This document shows positions 1 through 9,146 of a DNA stretch of 64,000 bases, piece after piece. The notes beneath the pieces were generated by a model. That model was given only the letters and a program-made list of their open reading frames with translations, was not told the origin of the DNA and did no database searches. The position numbers were made by a program, and so were the translations under genes. The stretch covers positions 186,001 to 250,000 of the forward strand of contig JBBIOU010000001.1 in assembly GCA_037443205.1 (NCBI GenBank), in the 5' to 3' direction. Position 1 is the stretch's first letter. The number at the start of each line of letters is the position of its first letter. Source of the stretch: JBBIOU01 sp037443205 (GTDB lineage: Bacteria > Bacteroidota > Bacteroidia > Flavobacteriales_D > UBA2798).

Positions 1-77
1 CCAACACTGTTCTTATTTTTGAAATGGAGCTATTGTCAATTGATAATTAATCCGCATAATCTATTCCTTCTTCGATT

Positions 78-112
78 CAATCCCGCAAAATACTTGCGGG
101 ATTGTTTTATTA
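78..112 (+). terminator. Rho-independent terminator of an upstream gene
   Basis: A perfect 11-bp stem (CAATCCCGCAA at 78-88, TTGCGGGATTG at 94-104) closes a 5-nt loop and is followed by a T-rich tract (105-112). This is a classic intrinsic terminator on the plus strand. It probably ends a gene lying left of the window. It overlaps the apparent 5' end of the L,D-transpeptidase gene, so it also bears on that gene's start. Confidence 0.8.
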
Positions 113-1821
113 TTACACTGGCTTTATTTTATCATTCCTGCTCGCAAAAACCTGAATTTATAGAAGAAAAAAAATTAACTGAAATTGAAAAAAAAGAATA
201 TCTGACAACTCAAATCACTACACTCATCAACAGTAATGATATAATACAAATTGATTCCTTTACTCTATTCAGTTCTACACAAATTATAGACGCATATCAA
301 AAAAACAAATATGAACCTTTTTGGGTTAACACCACAGACACAACTCCCGAAGCAAGGTACTTAATCCATGCCTTAGACTCATCCGTATATTACGGTTTAC
401 CGGCCGACTTATTTTATACACACAAAATACACTCAAACATACAATTACTTAAAAAAGAAAATAATTACGTAAACAAATCTAAATTACTTGCCGAAACTGA
501 TTTACTGCTCTCCAATGCTTATTTTACTTATACTGTATATTTATCCAAGGGATTTATAGATACCTCCGGCAACAACATCAAATATGCCTATAAATACGAT
601 TCATTAAAAATTGACCTAACCGAAAAATTTATGCGCTTAAACGGTAAAGAAAGAATTATTGAATTGTATAAATATCAACCACGGTACGGAGAATATTATA
701 TGATAATCAATGCCCTTGGCGGATGGCTAAACAATAATACTTTATGGCATGATGAGTTTAACTTTCCAGAATTTAAAACCGACTCGGTTAATTATAAAAA
801 AGAATTGATCAGAGCCTTAATGGTAAATGGTTTGTTAGACACTAATCATTGGGAATACGATTCAATGGTTATAAATGCTTTAAAAAAATTTCAGCAATTG
901 TATGCATTAGACATAGATGGGAAACCCGGTAAGCACAGCACTGCCTGTCTTAAAAAATCGAATTACGAAAGATACTTACAAGCCATGTTAGCACTTGAAA
1001 AATGGAGATGGAAAAACAGAAGCACAGATTTTCAATGGCGGATAAATCTGCCTTCATACGAATTATACATTTTACGCAATGACAGTATAATTCATAAAAC
1101 ACGAATCATCTGCGGAACCCCCGAAAATCCAACCCCCGAATTAAAGGCTAAAATTAAATGGATTACATTGCATCCATTTTGGAATGTGCCACACAGCATT
1201 GCTACCAAAGAGTTTTTACCTGCTGTGCAACGCGATACTTCATACATCAGAAAAAATAAATATAAGGTATATAAATTAGATAAAACACCCGCGAATATTT
1301 CGGAAATACCATGGAAAAAATTAAATCAGGACCGCTTCCCATATCGTGTAATACAAGATGGCGGGGTTGAAAACAGTTTAGGATTAATAGTTTTTTTCTT
1401 CCCTAACCCACATGACGTTTACTGCCATGATACTCCGGCCAAATATTTATTTGCGCGCAAAGTAAGAGCATTTAGTCATGGTTGTATGCGGGTTTACAAG
1501 CCCTTTGATGTTGGAGAATTGGTAATGAAAAACGATAAGCCAAAAGATACCATTACTGCCGATACCTTAAAAAATTGGGCATTAAAAGGTGTTGAACAAA
1601 AAATAAATTTAAAAAAATATATTCCTATTGAAGTAGATTACATCAGTGTAACAGCTGATAGTGCAGGGCAGATATTCTTTCATCATGATATTTACAATCG
1701 TGATGAAAAATACATTCGATTTCTTAAAAATTTAACGCCACATTTACCAAAACAAAAAAAAAATCTTAAAAAAGAAGATACTACTGCAGCAAATCCCTCC
1801 ACAATTGCGGAACAGAAATAG
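94..1821 (+). CDS. L,D-transpeptidase (YcbB/YkuD family), lipoprotein
   Basis: Predicted murein L,D-transpeptidase that forms 3-3 crosslinks or anchors proteins to peptidoglycan in the periplasm. From TTG at 94 the protein begins with a short hydrophobic stretch ending in the lipobox-like YHSC, so it is probably a lipoprotein. A peptidoglycan-binding-like segment (VINALKKFQQLYALDIDGKPG) sits in the middle. The C-terminal half is a YkuD domain with the catalytic motif SHGCMRV, the nucleophile being Cys489 if counted from the upstream TTG at 19. The length (about 575-600 aa) fits the YcbB/LdtD group. The start is uncertain: the reading frame is open to TTG 19, but 78-112 is a terminator hairpin, so 94 or a nearby non-ATG codon is more likely. 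The 3' end overlaps the convergent thioesterase by 41 bp. Confidence 0.85.
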   Translation: MRDCFIITLALFYHSCSQKPEFIEEKKLTEIEKKEYLTTQITTLINSNDIIQIDSFTLFSSTQIIDAYQKNKYEPFWVNTTDTTPEARYLIHALDSSVYYGLPADLFYTHKIHSNIQLLKKENNYVNKSKLLAETDLLLSNAYFTYTVYLSKGFIDTSGNNIKYAYKYDSLKIDLTEKFMRLNGKERIIELYKYQPRYGEYYMIINALGGWLNNNTLWHDEFNFPEFKTDSVNYKKELIRALMVNGLLDTNHWEYDSMVINALKKFQQLYALDIDGKPGKHSTACLKKSNYERYLQAMLALEKWRWKNRSTDFQWRINLPSYELYILRNDSIIHKTRIICGTPENPTPELKAKIKWITLHPFWNVPHSIATKEFLPAVQRDTSYIRKNKYKVYKLDKTPANISEIPWKKLNQDRFPYRVIQDGGVENSLGLIVFFFPNPHDVYCHDTPAKYLFARKVRAFSHGCMRVYKPFDVGELVMKNDKPKDTITADTLKNWALKGVEQKINLKKYIPIEVDYISVTADSAGQIFFHHDIYNRDEKYIRFLKNLTPHLPKQKKNLKKEDTTAANPSTIAEQK

Positions 1822-2179
1822 TTTCTTTCTTTGTATAATCGTAACAAACCAAAGTTGATTTGCCTTTGGCTTTTATTATACGACTTTCATGATGGGGAAT
1901 AAATACGGTATAATTTATATCTAAACTTTTATTACCGATTTTAGAACAATAGGTTTCAATATGTAAGTTGTCAAAGAGATAAACAGGTTCCAGATAATCA
2001 ATTTCGTTTCTGGCTAATAATATTCCGGCATTTACCCAATCCCAATCTTTACCGATTATTGCTCTAAAAAAATGCATACGTGCCTGCTCAAAGTAATTTA
2101 AATATACTGCATTGTTTACATGCCCCATCACATCAATATCAAAAAAACGCACTTCAATTTTACAGATATGCGATTTCAT
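1781..2179 (-). CDS. Acyl-CoA thioesterase, YbgC/4-hydroxybenzoyl-CoA type
   Basis: Single hot-dog-fold protein of 132 aa. The signature VRFFDIDVMGHVNNAVYLNY near the N-terminus carries the conserved Asp and the GHVNN motif of 4-hydroxybenzoyl-CoA/YbgC thioesterases, which hydrolyse acyl-CoA in the cytoplasm. The substrate cannot be read from the sequence. It follows the 129-aa conserved hypothetical gene with a 1-nt gap, so the two are probably co-transcribed. Its last 41 bp are antisense to the end of the L,D-transpeptidase gene. Confidence 0.85.
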   Translation of the reverse strand: MKSHICKIEVRFFDIDVMGHVNNAVYLNYFEQARMHFFRAIIGKDWDWVNAGILLARNEIDYLEPVYLFDNLHIETYCSKIGNKSLDINYTVFIPHHESRIIKAKGKSTLVCYDYTKKETISVPQLWRDLLQ

Positions 2180-2180
2180 A

Positions 2181-2570
2181 TTATGAAATTGGATTTAACA
2201 CAACACTATATACGATTATCGAGTTCATATCCCTGCCAAAGGTTAATTTATCAAGCGCATCCCATATATTTTTAGCTCTGAAATAAGAAGTATGCAGTTC
2301 GTTTTCGCCTCTTAACGACCATTGCACCGTATAACTGCTTTCGCGTTCTTTGTAATTTTTTACGTAATCAAGCATTTTTTTTAATGCGTCTTCTTTATCA
2401 TACCCTGATACTGTATGAAATAAGAAGCGCTGTTTATGTACGGGGTTAATTGTAATTACATCCAGTTTAGTTTTACCTTCAACGGTATTAAATTCAAATT
2501 GCAGACTGTCGTATTCAAGCCCGCCAATATAACTTCTGATTTCGTTTTCAAGTTTATCTTCTAAGTTCAT
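2181..2570 (-). CDS. Conserved hypothetical protein
   Basis: Protein of 129 aa with no signal peptide or membrane segment, predicted soluble and mixed alpha/beta. I do not recognise a named domain. Visible features are an N-terminal acidic/basic helix (NLEDKLENEI) and a central Lys/Glu-rich helix (EDALKKMLDYVKNYKERESS). It sits between the nucleotide-sugar dehydratase (8-nt gap) and the thioesterase (1-nt gap) on the same strand, which suggests one transcript. Codon use is like that of its neighbours, and the tight spacing supports a real gene. Confidence 0.75.
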   Translation of the reverse strand: MNLEDKLENEIRSYIGGLEYDSLQFEFNTVEGKTKLDVITINPVHKQRFLFHTVSGYDKEDALKKMLDYVKNYKERESSYTVQWSLRGENELHTSYFRAKNIWDALDKLTFGRDMNSIIVYSVVLNPIS

Positions 2571-2578
2571 AATACAAA

Positions 2579-4459
2579 TTATTTATTATCCAGTTGAGAA
2601 TAAACAGAATTATTACTGATATATTCGGGTACAATTTGTTTCATTTTCATAACTATTCTTTTGTTATCCTGGGTTTCGAAAAGTTTAATTAATTCATTTA
2701 CATGATTTTTTACGGTATCAAAATTATTTGCAATAACCTTAGCTACCAATATTTGGGGGTGATGCGTGGGCAAGGTATTTTCTTTATCGTTGAGTAACTC
2801 TTCATAGAGTTTTTCGCCCGGACGTAAACCGGTAATTTTAATTTTAATATCCTTATCAGGTTCAAACCCCGAGAGTTTAATCATTTTTTTGGCAAGGTCA
2901 ATTATTTTTACCGATTTACCCATGTCAAAAATATATATTTCACCTCCGTTGCCCATAGCGCCTGCTTCGAGTACCAAACTACAGGCTTCGGGGATTGTCA
3001 TAAAATAGCGGTTTACTTCGGGATGTGTAACAGTAACCGGGCCGCCACTTTCTATTTGTTTTCTAAATAAAGGAATTACCGAGCCGTTAGAACCCAATAC
3101 ATTTCCAAAGCGCGTTGTAATAAATTTGGTTTTATGTAAATTATTTGCAGCCTGAGCATATATTTCTGCTACTCTTTTACTGGCTCCCATTACGCTGGTT
3201 GGATTAACTGCTTTATCAGTACTTATAAAAATAAAACGTTCTACATTATAGGTTATGGATAAATCTACCATCACTTTGGTGCCATGTATATTTACATTTA
3301 CTGCTTCAGATGGATTGTCTTCCATCAGCGGTACATGCTTGTATGCCGCTGCATGAAAAACCACTTCGGGATTAAAATAATCAAACATTCTTTGCATGCG
3401 CTCTTGCTGAGTTATATCGCCTATTACTGTTTCGCATGGTGCAAATAACTCCTGTGCCCGTAATTGCATTTCTAAATCATATAAAGGGCTTTCGGCTCTG
3501 TCGAGTAAAATTAATTTTTTCGGATTAAACTTCAAAACTTGTCTGACAATTTCGCTACCAATAGAACCTGCGGCACCGGTAACCAGTATAATTTTATTAC
3601 TGAGTTTTGCTGCAATATTATTTTCATCAAGCACTATAGGTTCTCGCCCAAGTAAATCCTCAATTTTTATTTTTTTAATTTGTTTATAACTCAATTCGCC
3701 ATTTATCCATTTATGTACAGCCGGCACTGTCAGCACGTTTATATCATGTTTTAAAGCCGTTTCGATGATGTGCTGCTTATTTAAATGATTTACATTTAAA
3801 ATAGCAATGATTATTTCTTCTATTTTTTCGGTTTTAAGTATTTCATCTATTTTAGATGTGTGAAAAATTTTTTTTCCTTCTAAAAATTTACCTGATTTTT
3901 TATCATCATCGTCTATAAAAGCCACCACTTCGTAATTAGCCGAAACATCTCTTTCAAATGTGTTTTTGGTAATTAATCCCATGCGGCCGGCACCGTATAT
4001 CAATACACGCTTTCTATTTGCTTTATTTTTATGTTGTTCTGCATATAATAATTTTACGGCTATGCGCGATGTAACCATAAAAAATATCGTGAATACGTAC
4101 TCAATACAAATTACCGATATCGGAAAAAGAAAAAATCCGTCATAAAATTTTTGGCGTATCAACGAAAGTAAAATAATGGCTGCCGTGCCCACAGTTACTA
4201 CCGCAAAAATTCTTTTTGTATCTTGTGTAGATGTATATCTGACAATGCCCGAATAGGTTTTTCCAAAATAAAATGTTATGGTTCTGATAAATAGATATAA
4301 CGGCAAAGAAAATTTTAATACCGGCCACTCTTCCTTTATAGGAAAGTAAAGAAAATCGAAACGTATCAAATAGGCCAGCAGTAGCGAAAACAGACATATT
4401 CCGATATCTGCCGTAAATATAATCCAACGCGGAGTATTTTTATCGGGTAATTTAAACAT
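2579..4459 (-). CDS. Membrane-bound nucleotide-sugar 4,6-dehydratase (CapD/WbpM/PglF family)
   Basis: Inner-membrane enzyme expected to convert UDP-GlcNAc (or a related UDP-sugar) to a 4-keto-6-deoxy sugar for surface polysaccharide synthesis. The 626 residues give four N-terminal hydrophobic segments (about 15-130), a first Rossmann-like domain (LIYGAGRMG), and a second SDR domain starting VTGAAGSIGSE. The active-site region reads STDKAVNPTSVMGASKR, with Met-Gly-x-x-Lys in place of Tyr-x-x-x-Lys, which is typical of the WbpM group. Full length for the family. It lies 15 nt downstream of the beta-helix gene and upstream of two small genes on the same strand. Confidence 0.9.
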   Translation of the reverse strand: MFKLPDKNTPRWIIFTADIGICLFSLLLAYLIRFDFLYFPIKEEWPVLKFSLPLYLFIRTITFYFGKTYSGIVRYTSTQDTKRIFAVVTVGTAAIILLSLIRQKFYDGFFLFPISVICIEYVFTIFFMVTSRIAVKLLYAEQHKNKANRKRVLIYGAGRMGLITKNTFERDVSANYEVVAFIDDDDKKSGKFLEGKKIFHTSKIDEILKTEKIEEIIIAILNVNHLNKQHIIETALKHDINVLTVPAVHKWINGELSYKQIKKIKIEDLLGREPIVLDENNIAAKLSNKIILVTGAAGSIGSEIVRQVLKFNPKKLILLDRAESPLYDLEMQLRAQELFAPCETVIGDITQQERMQRMFDYFNPEVVFHAAAYKHVPLMEDNPSEAVNVNIHGTKVMVDLSITYNVERFIFISTDKAVNPTSVMGASKRVAEIYAQAANNLHKTKFITTRFGNVLGSNGSVIPLFRKQIESGGPVTVTHPEVNRYFMTIPEACSLVLEAGAMGNGGEIYIFDMGKSVKIIDLAKKMIKLSGFEPDKDIKIKITGLRPGEKLYEELLNDKENTLPTHHPQILVAKVIANNFDTVKNHVNELIKLFETQDNKRIVMKMKQIVPEYISNNSVYSQLDNK

Positions 4460-4474
4460 TGTACAAAGTTAATA

Positions 4475-5578
4475 TTAATACTTTTGTTTAACCTGATAGC
4501 GATAACCGCTTCCGGAAAAATAAAAAGGAAGTTTTCTTTGGCTTCCCACAAACCAGTTTGCATCATTATAAAACTCCTTCGCGCATTGTTCTACTAACCA
4601 GGCCGTTTCATTATTTTCTGCTTTAATGATTGTGCCTTGCACAAAATGCGGTATATTTTTAAGTGTAATATGTTCAGCGCCAACTGCTGCATGAACCAAC
4701 GGAAAATCTTTATAGGCATGCTGATAAAACAATCCGTTTATTGTAGTTATTCCGGTATGTTTCAAATAAATGGCTGCTTGGGTAAGGCGATGTTCCAAAT
4801 GAAAATTTTGTATGGTAAATAATCTTACAGTGGTACTACCTTGTCTGTCAAAATAAACAGCATATGCAGCTTCGTGCGAGCCTTCCGAAATAATATCGCG
4901 CAGCACAACACCCCCCGAACCTAAAATTTTAAATGAACAACCGGCTCCTTTGGCGGCATATACTCTGCACATGTTTATAACCGAGTGGTTAGACTGGCTG
5001 TTGATGGTGTTTCCGCCCCAATCTTCACCGCATCTTAAAACAAATGCGTCTTTCCGGGCATTGGTACTGATGCAATGATTTATCTCGGTATTTAAACCAA
5101 ACTGTATATCTACGGCTGCAATTTTCTGACCAACAAAATTACATCTGTTTATGCTCGTACCGTATGTAGCACCAAGATTGATAGCTTTATTACCCGATGT
5201 AAACGTAAAATCATTGATTACAAATCGGGTTGACATCATTTTATCTAATGCTTCTTTTTGGTCTTTGGGTATTCTGTTAAATATGTTTATTCCTTCTTTA
5301 CCAACTATTTCACAACCGTTACCATTAATTACGATTATCCTTCGTCCTTTACCGTATCGGGGTAATTCAATGCTTTGCGAAACTTTATAAGTTTTTGTGC
5401 CTGTAAACTCAATGCTGCCATGACCCAAGCTGTCTATATAATTAAATGCCTGTTGAATTGCGCGGGTATCATCAACATCTGTTCTTCTATAAAAATCATC
5501 TACTTTAATTTGTGCACAAATCAAATTCTGACAACACAGAGATGTTATCCACAAAAAAATATTTAGTACATTATACAT
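4475..5578 (-). CDS. Secreted right-handed beta-helix protein (pectate-lyase-3-like fold)
   Basis: 367 aa with an N-terminal signal peptide ending near CAQ. The following segment (DVDDTRAIQQAFNYIDSLG) matches the start of pectate-lyase-superfamily beta-helices, and the rest has the short repeated Asn/Ile/Gly-rich turns expected of such folds. Function is unknown; a polysaccharide-binding or -cleaving role is plausible because the next gene makes nucleotide sugars. No T9SS sorting domain is visible, so it probably remains periplasmic or is exported another way. It is transcribed divergently from the MFS gene. Confidence 0.65.
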   Translation of the reverse strand: MYNVLNIFLWITSLCCQNLICAQIKVDDFYRRTDVDDTRAIQQAFNYIDSLGHGSIEFTGTKTYKVSQSIELPRYGKGRRIIVINGNGCEIVGKEGINIFNRIPKDQKEALDKMMSTRFVINDFTFTSGNKAINLGATYGTSINRCNFVGQKIAAVDIQFGLNTEINHCISTNARKDAFVLRCGEDWGGNTINSQSNHSVINMCRVYAAKGAGCSFKILGSGGVVLRDIISEGSHEAAYAVYFDRQGSTTVRLFTIQNFHLEHRLTQAAIYLKHTGITTINGLFYQHAYKDFPLVHAAVGAEHITLKNIPHFVQGTIIKAENNETAWLVEQCAKEFYNDANWFVGSQRKLPFYFSGSGYRYQVKQKY

Positions 5579-5598
5579 AACACTTCATTTATTGTATA

Positions 5599-5606
5599 TA
5601 CATTTG
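5599..5606 (+). promoter_or_regulatory. Candidate -7 box of the MFS gene
   Basis: TACATTTG matches the Bacteroidota -7 consensus TAnnTTTG exactly and lies 10 nt before the ATG at 5617. No good TTG at the -33 position is visible, and such a short leader would be unusual, so the call is tentative. Confidence 0.35.
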
Positions 5607-5616
5607 TTGCCCTCAG

Positions 5617-6813
5617 ATGAAAGCATTATTCCCTGCCCTTATTACTCTTGCAGCCCTGCAATTTACTAATATTATTGATTTCATGATTATGATGCCGCTG
5701 GCCCCGCAATTAGAGCGGGTTATGCATATTAACACTGCTGAGTTTGGCCTATTGGTTTCAATATATGCGCTCAGTTCATTTTTTTCGGGTATAGCTGCCA
5801 CATTTTATATTGATAATTTTGACCGTAAAAAATCTTTACTTGTAATTTATACATTTTTCATAATTGGTACCTTTTTGTGCGGTACATCTGCAAGCTATTA
5901 TGGTTTGTTGTTTGCACGTGCATTTACGGGTGTATTTGGCGGAATAATGGGAGCACAGATTTATGCAATTATTGGCGACATAGTACCATTTAAAAATCGT
6001 GCACAGGCTATGAGTATTGTAATGGCAGGATTTTCTGCGGCTTCCATTCTGGGAGTTCCAATAGCTATTTATGTGGCCGCACAATTTTCTTGGAAAATAC
6101 CTTTTATAGCCTTGGCCATACTGGGTATACCGTTTTTATTGTTAGCCATAAAGGTTATACCTAATGTCAGAAATCATCTTGATACTAATCAAAAAAACAA
6201 TATCAAAAATTTTTACATCCATATATTTTCAAATAAAAATGCGTTGTTTTCGATGCTGCTTATGATAGTACTTATGTTGGGACACTTTTTAGTTGTTCCG
6301 CATGTAAGTAATTTCATGGTAAGTAATGTTGGATTTAGTGAGCAAAACCTGGTTTATATTTATCTGATAGGCGGAGCGGTTACAATATTTACTTCACCAT
6401 TAATTGGTAAGCTGGCTGATAAATATGGCAAAAAAAGATTTTTTGTTTTATTTTTATTATTAACCTGTGTGCCGATATATTTAATTACACATTTACAAAA
6501 TAACCAAATTGGATTAGCTCTGTTGGTAACTACTTTGTTTTTTACTTTTTCGAGCGGACGATTTATACCTGCCAATGCCATTGTCAGTGAAACTGTACAA
6601 CCTTCGATGCGCGGAAGATTTATGAGTCTTATATCGGCCATACAGCAATTAGGTGTAGGTCTATCCTCTTTTATTTCAGGTTTCATTATCTTTAAAAACG
6701 ATCATGGAATTATAAAACAATACGACCTGGCCGGATATTTATCCATACTATTATCCATAAGTACATTATACTTTATGCATAAAATAAAAATTAACTTTAA
6801 ACAAACAAACTAA
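5617..6813 (+). CDS. MFS transporter
   Basis: 398 aa with about twelve hydrophobic segments and no signal peptide. The loop after helix 2 (YIDNFDRKKSLL) and the equivalent in the second half (GKLADKYGKKRFF) are the paired MFS motif-A regions, so the fold is clear. MFS drug/sugar efflux proteins of this length are inner-membrane antiporters; the substrate cannot be told. It stands alone between the divergent beta-helix gene and the glycosyltransferase pair, with 226 bp downstream before the next gene. Confidence 0.88.
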   Translation: MKALFPALITLAALQFTNIIDFMIMMPLAPQLERVMHINTAEFGLLVSIYALSSFFSGIAATFYIDNFDRKKSLLVIYTFFIIGTFLCGTSASYYGLLFARAFTGVFGGIMGAQIYAIIGDIVPFKNRAQAMSIVMAGFSAASILGVPIAIYVAAQFSWKIPFIALAILGIPFLLLAIKVIPNVRNHLDTNQKNNIKNFYIHIFSNKNALFSMLLMIVLMLGHFLVVPHVSNFMVSNVGFSEQNLVYIYLIGGAVTIFTSPLIGKLADKYGKKRFFVLFLLLTCVPIYLITHLQNNQIGLALLVTTLFFTFSSGRFIPANAIVSETVQPSMRGRFMSLISAIQQLGVGLSSFISGFIIFKNDHGIIKQYDLAGYLSILLSISTLYFMHKIKINFKQTN

Positions 6814-7039
6814 ATTATTCGCTACGAAAAAGTAATAACACACTACTGTTTGATTTAAGTATCTTTGGCTTACCGGATAATACCGATAAAGTGTGGTTTT
6901 GATTGGGATTTGATTAATAAAAACAGCTGGTATGCAATTAAAACAAATTATTTCGCAGCAACTTGTTAAAATGATTTTTTTTGGATTACCTGTTGTTATT
7001 TAAACAATTAATCGCAAATTTGCCTAAACAATAAATCCG

Positions 7040-7999
7040 TTGGAATATCCATTAGAAATATCAGTAGTTGTACCCTTATATAATGAAGAAGAATCGCTGC
7101 CTGAGTTATGCGATTGGATACATCGTGTATGCACTTCGCATAAGTTAGCTTACGAAGTACTGCTAATAGATGACGGCAGTACAGATAAATCCTGGCAGGT
7201 AATAGAACAACTCTGTTCACAAAACAAGAACCTTAAGGGAATAAAATTCAGAAGAAATTATGGCAAGTCGGCTGCTTTAGATACCGGTTTTAGTAAAGCT
7301 ACAGGAAGAGTAGTAATAACTATGGATGCCGATTTGCAAGACAGCCCGGACGAAATACCCGAATTGTATGAGATGATAACTAAAGCCGGATATGATTTGG
7401 TATCGGGATGGAAAAAAAAGCGATACGATCCGATAAGTAAAACTATCCCTACCCGACTGTTTAACTGGGCAACCCGCAAAATGTCAGGCATCAAATTACA
7501 CGATTTTAATTGCGGCTTAAAAGCCTATCGCAACGAGGTTGTAAAAAATATTGAAGTGTTGGGCGAAATGCATCGCTATATACCGGTAATAGCTAAGTGG
7601 AACGGCTATAAAAAAATTGGCGAAAAAGTAGTTATACACCGTGCGCGTAAATACGGCAAATCAAAATTTGGTTTAAACCGTTTCATCAATGGATTTTTAG
7701 ATTTATTTACGATTACTTTTATCAGTCGTTTTGGTAAAAAACCCATGCATTTTTTTGGAACTTTAGGCACACTCATGTTTATATTAGGAGCTATGCTGGT
7801 GTTATGGATGGGTATTGATAAACTTTTTATAAATACAACCGCCCGCTTGCTTGCCGGAAGAACAGAATTTTACATGGCGCTTGCAGCAATGGTTATGGGA
7901 ACTATGCTGTTTATCGGTGGATTTTTAGCTGAACTTATTATCCGTAATAACCCTAACAGAAACACTTACCAGATAGAAAAAACAACAAACGCACAATAG
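7040..7999 (+). CDS. Family 2 glycosyltransferase, DPM1/GtrB-like, membrane-anchored
   Basis: 319 aa with a GT-A domain: VVPLYNEEESLPEL at the N-terminus, DDGSTDKSW, and the DxD-type MDADLQDSPDEIPEL. Two hydrophobic segments near residues 235-300 anchor it in the inner membrane, as in polyprenyl-phosphate glucosyl/mannosyl transferases. Expected role: move a sugar from a nucleotide donor to undecaprenyl phosphate for surface glycan or lipid A modification. The start is TTG; no in-frame ATG fits before the domain. The next glycosyltransferase starts 1 nt after the stop codon, so the two form an operon. Confidence 0.88.
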   Translation: MEYPLEISVVVPLYNEEESLPELCDWIHRVCTSHKLAYEVLLIDDGSTDKSWQVIEQLCSQNKNLKGIKFRRNYGKSAALDTGFSKATGRVVITMDADLQDSPDEIPELYEMITKAGYDLVSGWKKKRYDPISKTIPTRLFNWATRKMSGIKLHDFNCGLKAYRNEVVKNIEVLGEMHRYIPVIAKWNGYKKIGEKVVIHRARKYGKSKFGLNRFINGFLDLFTITFISRFGKKPMHFFGTLGTLMFILGAMLVLWMGIDKLFINTTARLLAGRTEFYMALAAMVMGTMLFIGGFLAELIIRNNPNRNTYQIEKTTNAQ

Positions 8000-8000
8000 C

Positions 8001-9128
8001 TTGAAAATTATTATTGTTGGTCCGGCATATCCACTCAGGGGCGGCATTGCCAACCTCAACGAAGCACTATATTACGAATTGAAAAAAGCCGGACACCAAG
8101 TTGAAATTGTTTCGTTTAAACTGCAATATCCTGCGCTATTATTTCCCGGAAAAACACAATACGATAATAGCTCTGTTATTCCTGATATTAAAATACAAAC
8201 ACTGATAAATTCCATAAACCCATATACATGGTATAAAACGGCAAGATATATTACCGCTCAAAAACCTGATTTGGTAATTATGCGCTACTGGCTGCCATTT
8301 ATGGGTCCGTGCCTGGGTAGCATTGCAAAAAAAATAAAAAAATATACCCGCATCATCGCTCTATGCGATAACATTATCCCTCACGAAAAAAGACCGGGCG
8401 ACCATTTTTTTACAAAATACTTCATCAAACATTGCCACGCATTTATTGCTATGTCTAAAAGCGTGTTAGATGATTTAAATTATTTTGATAAGAGCAAACC
8501 ACGTAAACTTTTATATCATCCTGTTTATAATATTTTTGGAAATAAAGTAAGTAAAACCGAAGCTGTAAAAAAACTTAATCTGGATGAAAATTTTAAATAC
8601 ATTTTGTTTTTTGGTATCATCAGAAAATACAAAGGATTAGATTTATTACTCAGCGCTTATCAAAAATCAGAACTTTATTTGCATCATGTAAAACTGATTA
8701 TTGCAGGCGAGTTTTATGATAAAACTGAAGATTATCTTGATTTAATTAATAAATTACCTAAAGAGAGTATAATTTTACACAATCATTTTATTAAAAGTGA
8801 AGATGTAAAATATTATTTCTGTGCTGCTGATTTGATTGCCCAAACATACCGAAGTGCAACGCAAAGCGGAGTAACACAAATTGCTTATCACTTTGAGCGT
8901 CCCGTACTGGTTACAGATACGGGTGGGCTAAGCGAAATGGTAGATAACCATGTCAACGGATACGTAACTAAAATTTCGGAAACAGAAATTGCCAATGCTT
9001 TAATTGATTATTTTAAAAATAATCGCGAAGAAAATTTTACCCGAGCTGCTGCTCAAAAAGCAAAACAATTTAGCTGGCATACTTTTATAACAGGCATAGA
9101 GCAGCTTTATGAAATGATAAAAAAATAA
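8001..9128 (+). CDS. Family 1/4 glycosyltransferase (GT-B fold)
   Basis: 375 aa. The N-terminus (IIIVGPAYPLRGGIANLNEA) is the glycine-rich acceptor-domain start of GT4 enzymes, and the C-terminal half has the donor-binding domain (FFGIIRKYKGLDLLLSA, then PVLVTDTGGLSEMV with the conserved late Glu). Soluble or peripheral membrane enzyme, probably for polysaccharide or glycolipid synthesis. The start is TTG at 8001, directly behind the stop of the family 2 enzyme, so translation is probably coupled. Confidence 0.88.
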   Translation: MKIIIVGPAYPLRGGIANLNEALYYELKKAGHQVEIVSFKLQYPALLFPGKTQYDNSSVIPDIKIQTLINSINPYTWYKTARYITAQKPDLVIMRYWLPFMGPCLGSIAKKIKKYTRIIALCDNIIPHEKRPGDHFFTKYFIKHCHAFIAMSKSVLDDLNYFDKSKPRKLLYHPVYNIFGNKVSKTEAVKKLNLDENFKYILFFGIIRKYKGLDLLLSAYQKSELYLHHVKLIIAGEFYDKTEDYLDLINKLPKESIILHNHFIKSEDVKYYFCAADLIAQTYRSATQSGVTQIAYHFERPVLVTDTGGLSEMVDNHVNGYVTKISETEIANALIDYFKNNREENFTRAAAQKAKQFSWHTFITGIEQLYEMIKK

Positions 9129-9146
9129 TAATTTTACCCAAAAAAC

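Noticed and set aside
2080..2286. 68-codon plus-strand frame
   Set aside because: Antisense to the thioesterase and the 129-aa gene, both of which have clear coding character on the minus strand.
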